In this document: positions 24,611-34,900 of the stretch, piece by piece | How positions within the stretch are numbered: the stretch's first letter is position 1 | Layout: each line of letters opens with the position of its first letter | Assembly: GCA_964036275.1 (NCBI GenBank) | Contig: OZ038435.1 | Coordinates: 6,640,187-6,704,186, forward strand | DNA: 64,000 nt | Reading direction: 5' to 3' | Origin: Litoditis marina | Lineage: Eukaryota; Nematoda; Chromadorea; Rhabditida; Rhabditidae | The notes under the pieces: generated by a model | Databases searched by the model: none | What the model was told of the DNA's origin: nothing | What the model saw: the letters and a program-made list of their open reading frames with translations, nothing else | Position numbers and translations under genes: made by a program

Positions 24611-24847
24611 TATAGTCCGTTTCACCAATCGATGACTTTCTACAGTAATCGTTCCAAAATTCAAACGCATTTATCTAATCAACAAACAGAATTTAAGTTT
24701 CACTCTTTTGTATGCTTGTAGTACCCAAAGTGGAAACCTAAATCACAAAGTTTAAACTATGTATAACAACTACAAGATATGATAAATTCACTTGTAAGTT
24801 TTATTATTATCACTGTAGAGGGCTATTGTTCCGTGAAACAGACTATA
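24611..24847. mobile_element. Inverted-repeat element, family B
   Basis: 237 bases, TATAGTCCGTTTCACC at the left and GTGAAACAGACTATA at the right. Confidence 0.85.
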
Positions 24848-25440
24848 ACATCACTGTTCAACGTGGTTGAGCTCTTTTCGCATACAGTACCCAATTGAGC
24901 TGGTTTGTTGGTTTGGCGGGGGTATAAAAGTGCACTCAAAGTCCACTACTGTACAGTTGGCCTCATCACATGAGAGCAATAGAAGTTGTACCCATTTTCA
25001 AACCCCGTGAGTAGGTATAAACAAGTTATTCGTCACTTTTCGTTTTTGCGTATAGACATAGCATGTTCGTATCAAAGTATCAGGACTGTGTGGAAAAACC
25101 TGCAGCATCACGTGTTTTTCCTCTATTCTTCAATCGTTTTTTTTGTGTCCCTCTTTCTGCAGCTCGAGGTTGAGCATTTATCATTCATCTTATAATTTTC
25201 TGGTGGAACCATCAAATTTTAAGTTTTGGTCACAACTTAGTTTGTTCGATTTGCAAAAAAGCACGTGAAGTCGAAACTTGACTGCACAGATCACACTATA
25301 CTTTGTTTCAAACAAAGTTTCATTCTCGTTCTTCTCTATTCTACATTGTACAGAGCTCGAGTGTCGAAATACATTTACGCCGGTGAGAATTCCAAAATTG
25401 GGGAATCGAGCAACGAGGCATTCTTTTGGAACATTTTTGT

Positions 25441-25640
25441 CTGGCGCTGTACCAATTTTTTCAGTACCTCACGAGGTGAATCTCATACCTCATGAACTTC
25501 TGATGAAATCCTATTGACTGCTATGCTGAACATGAAGCTCGCGAATAGCTCATGAGACTCTCATGAGAAATTAAGATTAACTTCTTATGATAAAATAATT
25601 TGAACTTCTCATGAGGTTGAAAAAAGTGCCACGCCGCCTG
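25441..25640. mobile_element. CTCATGAG-rich element, family G
   Basis: Diverged copy with repeated CTCATGA and the shared core TTGACTGCTATGCTG. Confidence 0.6.
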
Positions 25641-26263
25641 TTTTCCATTGTTATAGAACGTGTGTACTATGAGTATTACTCGATGAGTTTCTCATTAACT
25701 CTTCAACTCATTAAACTGACCAATTTAATTGCATGATGAGAAACAACCGCGAGGTGCAGTTTAGTGCTCTGAATCAAACCCATTTATTCATAATTTTAAC
25801 AAAAGGAATTCATCTATATACGAATAATGTGGAACTACTCTACCAGAGAAGAACGAAATACAACAAGATATACACAAACTAAGTTTGCTAAGAATGCTTT
25901 GGACTAGAAAGTGCTCGGTTTAATGGAAATTAACTTTCGGTTCGAACCTGTACAGTTTTTCACAACATTGTTCACGTTACAAGAAAGAGAACCGATTTCC
26001 AAGTCCAGCGCGAAAAATCCGTCATTTCTCAGTGTTTATTCATGGACTCGCTCTGAGCTTTTCTATTTCTATAAATTTTCGTGACCACAGTTCTCAACTA
26101 GTTGAGTACGATATGAAACTTGTGCAAACTTATGCAATATGGCATGTTCTGTATACGTGTGTTTCAAATATTTGACTCCAGTCTGTAGACACGTTTTATT
26201 TACTATTCGTAGTATTCAAACACAAAAAAATCAGTTGGCACCTCGTTCGAAGTTAATGAGTCA

Positions 26264-26500
26264 TATAGTCTGTTTCGCGCAACAATAGCCCTGTATAGTA
26301 AGATTGTGGAACTTTCAAATAAACGTTTTATATGCTGTAGATGTTGTAAAGATGTTAAACTTCGTGATTTAGTTTTCCACATTGGTTACTACAATCACAG
26401 AAAAACATTAAATCTAAAAGTCTATTTGTTGGTTAGATAATTGCCCTTGAATATTCGAAAGATTACTGTAGAAAGTCATCGATTGGTGAAACGGACTATA
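26264..26500. mobile_element. Inverted-repeat element, family B
   Basis: 237 bases, in inverse orientation to the 24611 copy and the same length, with TATAGTCTGTTTCGC and GGTGAAACGGACTATA ends. Confidence 0.88.
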
Positions 26501-27604
26501 ACTCGGTGAACATTTGGCAGTGAAGGACGTAAAACGTACCCGCTGTTCCTACCGCTCACAAATAACTTGACTGTACTCTCCTTTGTATCTCTTTTGAAGT
26601 AATAAACATGCTTTTCATGTAGAGAAAGCTGAGGTTTACAAAACACAATTGATTTGCGGGTAATAAAACAACACCAAATAACCATAGCTTCCCACCTTTT
26701 TATTCAGTTCAATTGATGTTCTATCCGAGTTTACTATTTCTAAGAACAATTCCGCCTTCCGTTTCACAATGTTATCTCACATTTCCACCAAATTTTTAAT
26801 CGTCCTCAATATATTTATTACTCGATAATTGTTACAGATTGATCATAATAAAACTAATATTTATTGTAATTCGTCATTCGAGCCATAAGACTGGAGATAG
26901 CCATCTAACCATCTACGCAACACTGCGCGAAGGCAACTCAGAACCCATTATCAATTAACAAATTTTTTTTTGAAACTCAATTTACTTTTTTATAACAAAA
27001 AAGAGCACTTATTCCACGAGCGAAAAAAATCGTTTGGTGCATATAAAAATTGTAATTTATTAGCAAAGAAAAGTTTTATAATATAACAAAACACGTATGA
27101 TAGTAAATCTTTCGCTATGCGGTAGTGTGAATTGAATGTTGGGTGAAATGCTGGTCCAGCTCAACAAATGAGTGGCAGCAGGTCTGAGTTTATGGCAATA
27201 CCCAATCTTTGGTCATCTTCATCCGTTACCAGATGTTCATAATTTTCTGTTCGGAGAGTTCATGTTAAACTTGTACACTCAAAACATGAATAACTTCGCA
27301 ACGTACAGAGGGTGAGATAACCTCTATTCTCGTTGAAGCTACACGTGTTGAACACCTTTTTCACCTTTTCTGGTGGTATTTACTTCTCTCTGTTCTTTCA
27401 TTTCTGTATCTGAGTTGCATATTATATACTATTTTCATGAAGTTTTCAACCAAGATTTCATTGAACTTGGCTGTTGAACCGTTTTACATTTATTAAACCA
27501 CCAGATTACTGTGATAACACATTGTAAAGCTGGTTACTGGTATTCCAGACACATTCTTCTTCGATAGTTTATCTGGAATATCCAGCATAGATTGGTAGAC
27601 GTGT

Positions 27605-28226
27605 GCGTTAACTACGGTAACGCGAGAAAAAGAGAGAGAGAAAAGAAAAAAAGATAGATAGGGATAGAGTGGGATAGAGAGGGGGGTCTGTGTTGATCCA
27701 CCTGTGCACGTTAGCTAATGCGAGGAGGAAGTAGGAGAGATCATTCTAAAACCACCTCATACAGAGCACGATCTTACCCGCCGGGTTTCTAGAGTTAAAT
27801 TTCGCTAATTTTCGGTAGGAAACGGATGTTTTCGCCTTTTTCCTACAGCCGTGCACGTTAACTACGGTATCTGAGCGTGAAGCGAAAGAGAGAGAGTGTG
27901 TGTCTGTCAGTCTGCTACTCCTGGTGCCTTATCCACATCAAGCCAATGCGGTGTTAATTTCGCTGTGTTTGTAGTCGGATTCGCTGCTTTTAGATCGCAA
28001 TTCGTGTGTATCTAGTTCAAACTACAATTCAGCTATACTCCATCCCTATACTGTTAGTCAATTACACAGTCACGTAAAACTTGTTAAGCACAGCCAACTC
28101 AGAAACGTGTAACGACAAAGTGCACGATTCCTCATTAGAATGCTCACTTTACGTGACTCTAGTCTACTTCTGCACGTTAACTACGGTATCGGAGCGTGAA
28201 GAGGGGGAGAGAGTGTGTGTGTCAGT
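27605..28226. repeat. Three dispersed GA-rich units
   Basis: CGTTAACTACGGTA followed by a GAGAGAG run at 27605, 27851 and 28171; the last two also share GAGCGTGAAG and GTGTCAGTC. Confidence 0.7.
28047..28163 (-). mobile_element. Family A element, one end lost
   Basis: Left terminus TATACTGTTAGTCAATT and the core are intact; the right end merges into a GA-rich repeat. Confidence 0.8.
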
Positions 28227-28234
28227 CCTGACTT

Positions 28235-28450
28235 GATGGATCGGCCAACTCTGGACTCGGAGCGCGATGTGATTTGAGGATGGATTGCCCGGCTGGCGCA
28301 TGTCCCTTTCATCTGCGCCGCCAAAGAGGCCGGCTACTAGCCAGATAACCAACTTGCGCTAAAGAGGAACACTCGAACACATACTTTCGCCGCGATTGCA
28401 TAATTCACACCAATGTTTATGGGGGACCGCGGGATTTATTGCGCGAAACG
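28235..28450. promoter_or_regulatory. Candidate lin-39 proximal enhancer
   Basis: GC-richer block about 0.5 kb upstream of the promoter with GGATGGATTGCCCG, TTTATGGGGG and GGATTTATTGCGCG. The ATGGATTGCC core is shared with the intron-2 island at 34211. Confidence 0.3.
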
Positions 28451-28769
28451 GAAATTACTTCGGAAAAACGGGAATTAGTCACAATTTTACGAGAAATTAG
28501 GCGTTTCAGGAAAAAAAGTGTTATGTAGATTGGCATGAAAAATCTGACTATTACCGACTGGTGAAGAAGTTTTTAACTATCATTTAGGAAAACTTCTGGA
28601 TATTGAATATCTGAAAACTAGAAAAGTTTCTCAAACTTTTCAAGTTTTCAGTCCATTTGTTGAAGAGTGACTTTCTACCTATATGTCTCGGATTATTTAG
28701 TTTATAATGTTTCATGTTTTTTCCATATCCCAATAATTGTATAATTACCCGTTGTACATGCCGTGACTG

Positions 28770-28904
28770 TCGCCAGCCCGGCCCCGCCCCTTCCCGCCAA
28801 CCGACCAATCAGCGTCGAGCGGGGGCGGGGCCTCCGGGCGGAACACGGTGCATGGCGTGTGCCAGTAGTCGTCCAGTTAATGGGATTCCATTTGTTCAGT
28901 ATTG
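28770..28904 (+). promoter_or_regulatory. lin-39 core promoter and trans-splice acceptor
   Basis: In order: an inverted GC box (GGCCCCGCCCC, 28780-28790), an E2F-type site (TTCCCGCCAA, 28791-28800), a CCAAT box (CCAATCAGCG, 28805-28814), a direct GC box (GGGGGCGGGGC, 28821-28831), and TTTGTTCAG (28891-28899), a likely spliced-leader acceptor six bases before the start codon. The CRE palindrome TGACGTCA (28906-28913) overlaps the first codons. Motifs are seen directly; use is inferred. Control of lin-39 by E2F and NF-Y has been discussed for C. elegans. Confidence 0.6.
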
Positions 28905-31900
28905 ATGACGTCATCGGAATTCGGATCTACCGTAATGCCCAACTCGTTTTACTACGACGCCGCGCAGCAGCAGGCGGCCGCCGCCTATTTTCCGCAGGCG
29001 GTCACGTCCGGACAGTTTCCGGCTCAGACCAATCAGGACTCGGTAGGCTGTTTACTTTTCACCTTATAACCTGTTTATCTATTTTCGTTGGTATGTCTAA
29101 CTAACGAGTAGGTAGTTTACTGGCTATTCCTCTGAAACTTGTTATACTGTTTTTTTTTCATTGATATGTCTGATTTACCGATAAGATTGTTGAAAGACGG
29201 GTAATCGATTCTGTCGTGAAACCAGTTTTTGAATAGTTGGCTCACGCTATCCACCAAATAGTGTAGAAAAAAATCAGTGTTTGTCTGATGACGTGATCCA
29301 AACTATTCCACATAGTCAGATATTCTCAAATCATTTTATTCAAATAATACATTCGCGTACATGAAACAGTGCAACTGTTTCAACTGTGTAACCACAGCCT
29401 TCCCCGTTCTATTTCTTCTCTAAATCAAGCAAAATAGTGAGGTTGGAAGGTGCAACATTCAACTGATCTATACTAACTTCCACACCAAACCGTTTCCACT
29501 TTTTGTAACACATTTCGTTCCTACCCGATCCAATACCGTACTTTCTCACCATTGTCCTGAAAAGGCAACATAATATGATAAATGAAAGATGTGTCCCCTG
29601 TATCTACCCCTTCTAGATTAATGAGTTGGTGGTGCGCCGCGCAGCTCTCATTGAGATTTACGACCCGCTACCCTCGCTACTAGCAAATATGCGACATCAC
29701 GCGTTTTTAATTGGATACTTATCACAAATAACTACTATTTAGTAGTTGTAAATAAAGTTCACGTAGGACGTGAATAAAACAACTAAAGTAGTCACCTTAT
29801 TATTATGAGACTCTGTTTTTAATGTTTTGTGTTGAATTTGCGCTACTAATAGAGTAAAACATTTTAAGAATACAAATTTGTTTCGTCAAAAACCACAGAA
29901 ATATCAGAAATACGCTGCCGCAGATGTTTTCGTGCCCCAACCTTCATGGACACGCCAAAAATCGATATCTCACTGAGTTTATTAGTTTTGAGTATCAACA
30001 CTATGTGATTTATCAAAAAATGTGCTTGTTCTGTGTTACTGAAAAGCGATTGTAATGAAAATATACATCAATAATTCAATGAAAATTTGAAAAAATATAT
30101 ACTTTATCGATTTTGATTACTTTTTGTTGCTTTCAAATAACTATGGGAAATTGAAACCTTTGAGAAAATCCAATAATCCATCGATACAATGTTAGTTTAC
30201 AATCTTTACATTTTATGTAAACTACGACGGCATTCGCTGGGTTGTGAGTGATTCTTTCAAGGGAGCATATGGCCCTGGTTTCATCAGTTATAATGTCTTT
30301 TTATACAGTTTCATCAAAAAAAGAAAAATAAAAGATATATAAAATAAGATGTGTAATATCAAACAGTTGAAATCTGACACCGAGGCTTAGATACTAAGGA
30401 CTTTCTTATCGAAAACTATTTGTTTTTGTTATTAATATGTTAACTTCACGTGTTTCCAGTCTCTTTGTTACCCGCCACAAGAATGGAAAGAAGATAAGGA
30501 AGAGGAGAAGAAAGAGGGAGAGGAGGAGAAACCCGGGGTGGCCGCCGTCTACCCATGGATGACCAGAGTTCATTCCAGTTCTGGAGAAGGTGGGTGTGTT
30601 TGATCTACCTCATACAAATCAATCGATATTCCTATAATCCCACTCTCTCTCTCTATCTTCTTGCTTATAGCATTTTGATTCCATATTTGCTCCGTATTGG
30701 CATTCTAACGTTTGTCTGATAATGTTGAAACAATTTTCCAACCTCTCTATCGGTTTTCGCATTCTTCGCTAACTACTTTTGTGTAGCAGTTTCATCTACA
30801 GCGTTAGCCTGGACCCCGTTATCTCACGTGCAAACTGGTCCCTTCTATGCACATCAGAAACTGGCGTCTACCGTAGTCCAGCGCCCTTTATCCTGGCGCG
30901 ATCTATCTTGTCTGGCCCGTCCAATGCGTATATTTATCACAGCAGCACCGAGACTTCAGCGGGCCTCTTGTTTGATAAATGAAAGCTGTTATCGATCAAT
31001 TAACAGACAAATCGACCGGCAAACACATATTGTGATAGTAGTGGAAATAGACGTGAAACTCACGTGAAACGCAAGTAGAATTCACGTGAGACGTGAATGA
31101 ACATCAGAAAATGTGCACTTTACACTCACACATCACTACACGTATTTTCTTATATAAAGTTCACGTGAAAACAGCCATAGGAAATTATGCACCTTACTAG
31201 GACAGTTCGTCGCAATGTGGTGTTTTTCTGGTAATAGGTGATTAGTTAAGTGAAGATACAACGAAAAAGTAAACAACACTTTTCTCTACAATACACATGC
31301 GTATCAAAGTCAGAGTAAAATAGAAAACCTGAGCGTTTAGTCCTAGTTGCGTTCGAATTGTTCATTAGTTCACATTAACATTTAACTTTACACTTACACG
31401 TAGTCACGGGAAATGCCGATAAACATCAGCAGTTTGGCACTTTTCATTGCACGCTCACGATAGCTTGTGTTTTACACGTGTTACGTGAAGATTCTTTTAC
31501 TTTGAGTATATAGATGATTGATACTTCTTTTCCGTTGCACTACAGTACGATAGTCAGCTCAAGGAAGCAGGTTTAGATGGTTATCTACAGTATCGATTGC
31601 TCTCGCTTTTCTATTTCCTATTCACTTCGAAATGAAAAATGACGTGTCAGAGAGAAAAGTGAAAAAACTTGGGTATCACTTTCCCGTTTCTTTAATCTAT
31701 TTCAAAAAACATTAGTGGCATGCAGTTTGAAACATCAGAGAGTATCTATTCATATACAATTCTCAGTCCTCTAAGATGAAAACCGGGCCGAATTCGAAAC
31801 CTACTAATAACAAGGTGCTTGTTATTGGTACTTGTTTATCAGGGTCAACAACTTCCTTCCACTTTTTCAAACAAACTGAATAACTGGTTCAAATAAAATT

Positions 31901-34900
31901 CATGATTGGAAACTTTGAGAACCTTCTATTAGGTTGCACGTGTTATCACGCCAGGAAGGTTTTGGTCTCACATTCACGTGATGATTATTACTAACTTCAC
32001 CAGTAATCTGCGTACTCTTCCTCAGTTGGTTCACACTGAAACTTCTTGTTTTTTTCTAATACGAATGGATGAAAAAGTTTGGATTGCATGACGCATTGCG
32101 CGCTCCACTGCTACCGTAACCTCGCGTGCGCAACACCAATCGCGCTGCGAGTGACAGCTAATAGCCTATTTATGTGCATAATGTTGTCGTAGGCGGCGAT
32201 AATTGCTATAATAAAACAGGGCAGATTTTTCTCAGATGTTCTCCGACCAAGCAAATGTACTCGTATTCCATCTAGTGAAAAAACACGTTAAACGTGTAAA
32301 ATTACATGCGAAAACGTGTGAACGTCAAATTCACATTCTCACAGTTCACTATCTAATAGGGATAGATGTAAACGAAATAGCCGCTTTGAGAGTAAACAAA
32401 TTCGAAAATTTATGTGCCCTTGTTGCACATTCTTCATTTGCCTGTGTATCCCACTGTTAACGCTAGTTCCACGTTTCACGTAGTTCACGTGAATGAGTTG
32501 TACACTAGATGGGACCGTATTTAGAGCAGCAATCTTCCCAGTTAACCGAAAAAAACCGTCGAGGTCGCAGGGGTTGCTATTTAGGCGGTTAATTGATGCG
32601 GTGTTTTTGTATTCGGACAGCGGTTTGCATTAGGAAAGGAGAAAAAAGTGAGGGTAATCGAGTGGTGGAAAGGGTTACATTTGAATGAGGAATGGCTTGT
32701 CGCGGAGATTCGAAAATTAGAGAAACGGATTAGGGAGGGAGGGGAGAGAGACAGTGAGTGAAACGGAGAGAATGATAAAGAGGGCGAGAGAGAGAGAGAT
32801 AGAGAATTAGAGTTGATCTCACCACGTGCTTGATATGATAGAAGAAGTAGTCACGTGAAAAAATAACGAATATCCGTACTCACAAGTTTCACGTTACCAT
32901 AACTTCAACTAGTAGACTATTCTTCCACTCCTCTGTTGATATCTCTATTATGTCCCCCCGATTGGCCAGTCACAACACCTCTTCTACTCGATCATCTCCC
33001 CCTTTGAGGTGGCCCCCCTCCGTGGCAGTTTGTTGTAAAGTTGTAAACTACGAGCAGCGCCTTTTGATGCTGATATCCTAATGATCGAGCACCCCAAACA
33101 ATGCCACGCGCACCTGTTACACCCAATTTGCAGAGAAAACTAATGAAATAGTAGTCAAGTGTAGGTCACGTGAAAACGCGTGAAACGTGGAGGTAACAGT
33201 ACATGAAATAGCTGAGTATTAAATGTACAGCTTCTGAATGTAGAGTTTTGAAAATTTTACTTTCAGTTTGGCGCAAAAATCGACCATCCCGAACAATTTC
33301 CGACTAGTTTGGAATAACAAAGAACTCGTAGTCAAGTGTGGGTCACGTGAAAATACGTGAAATGTGGTGGAAACGGATGTTCACGTTTCAAAGCCAATCC
33401 TCACGTGTCATGTACCATTGCATTCTGAAGTATTCGTTTAGCTAGTCTTACTTATTATTCTATTCAGAAGTATAACGTAATGTTAATCAATAATTGAAGA
33501 GCTCATTATTGATTGTGGCACTTTTCACCACCCGAATATCGATTTTGTCTCCGATTCGATCAAGATCGTTTCGTTCCCTCGCATGTCCACACCATCTGGC
33601 GCAAATTTCCATGCGCGCAGACCGTGGGAACATCGAGATTTCGAAGAAACCACATGAATTCGAGAAAATACTTGTTCAAAACATCATTGTAAACGCAAAA
33701 AACATCCTTCCACAAGTAGTTTACAATTCAGAAGTTGAGTTCGTGAACCACGCAGTAATGTCAGTAATATTGCGAAATACTGAAATGGGGATCGGTGTTA
33801 TCTTTGAACGGACTCAAACTACGGTTCGCTTCACGTGACTTCACACGTTTCACATGACTACCCTCTAGCAGTTTGGTCTGGTCTTTAGAACTTATACTTC
33901 AACCAAATAATTTGTGATAGGTACTGACGATCATTTTTTATACTTTCGCCCCCCACCCAACAATCGCACCCCATGATAATTTGCCCCTCCCCCCCCCCCC
34001 CACCCGCACTAGTTTCACCATAATGGTGGTAAAAGGTAAATGTATGTCAGTGAAATTTTCCCTTCTTCCCCGTTGAGCATATAAAACACATCATATTCCA
34101 AAATAGTGCGATCATAAAACGTACAACTGATACCTTCAAATCACTGTCGCGTTTAGTAAAAGTCCAACCAAATAACGATTACAGTAACCAGAACGAATGG
34201 GTTTTGAATGGATTGCCTGCCCGCATTTATCCGGCTTTGCATTCTATTATCCCAGAGAGCCATTAATCATAGACAGAAAATAGATTGAGGTAACCGCAAA
34301 CACACATTTTTGATGTGACGCCCAACAAGGGACAAGATATGGTGAAAATGGCTATTTAGTCATAAACTTGCTTTTTCATCAACCAAAACTTTTAGTTACA
34401 GTTTGATTGGACAGTTTTCACAATTTTTTTCCACAGACGCGCTTCTGAAAGCTGGTACTAAAAGGTTTCCAGAGAATAAATCTCAGAAAACGTTCTGCAA
34501 ATCTACCAACCCCTCTGTTTCTGAGTGGTTTTCCGCATTGACTATTGACCCTAGTAGCTGCCAGTTGCAACAAAATTTATTGTTGAAACGGGTCGTAAAT
34601 TAAGGCATCCGTGACTTTCGGGCCCATCATAAATAGGGGGATATCTCAGATAAGCCAGTCAGCGAACATGATTTACAATTAGAGACGGGGGAGGGAGGTG
34701 CAAGGTTAGCAATGATAACGGTTCCGGGGTACGGTGGGTTATAGTGATAAGACGCTCAGCCTGCGTGGAATTCGTAAAGTGGTTTTACATTGCGAAGTTT
34801 TTAACCAAATTGCGTGTTCAATTTTCACGCCATAGGTCTGGTTTTTCGTTCGAAAACATCCAAATGGGAAATGATTAAAGAGTTGTGATTGTTGGTGAGA

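Larger units (their letters stand above)
17690..28769. promoter_or_regulatory. Long gene-free region upstream of lin-39
   Basis: No protein gene could be assembled over 11 kb. It contains mobile-element relics (17773-17868, 18465-18700, 19708-19937, 20639-20766, 24061-24263, 24611-24847, 25441-25640, 26264-26500, 28047-28163), two CT microsatellites, a tandem array with ONECUT-like sites (22820-23540), and islands of higher complexity with homeodomain-type motifs (21195-21430, 23600-23790, 28235-28450). Upstream control DNA of this kind is known for Hox genes; that it regulates lin-39 is inference. Confidence 0.5.

Noticed and set aside
28702..29104. Overlapping ORFs around the lin-39 first exon
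   Set aside because: Out-of-frame shadows of the GC-rich promoter and exon 1; the lin-39 frame has the homology and the splice sites.
33494..33838. 114-codon ORF in lin-39 intron 2
   Set aside because: No recognisable protein, poor codon bias and CACGTG repeat material at its end; treated as chance.
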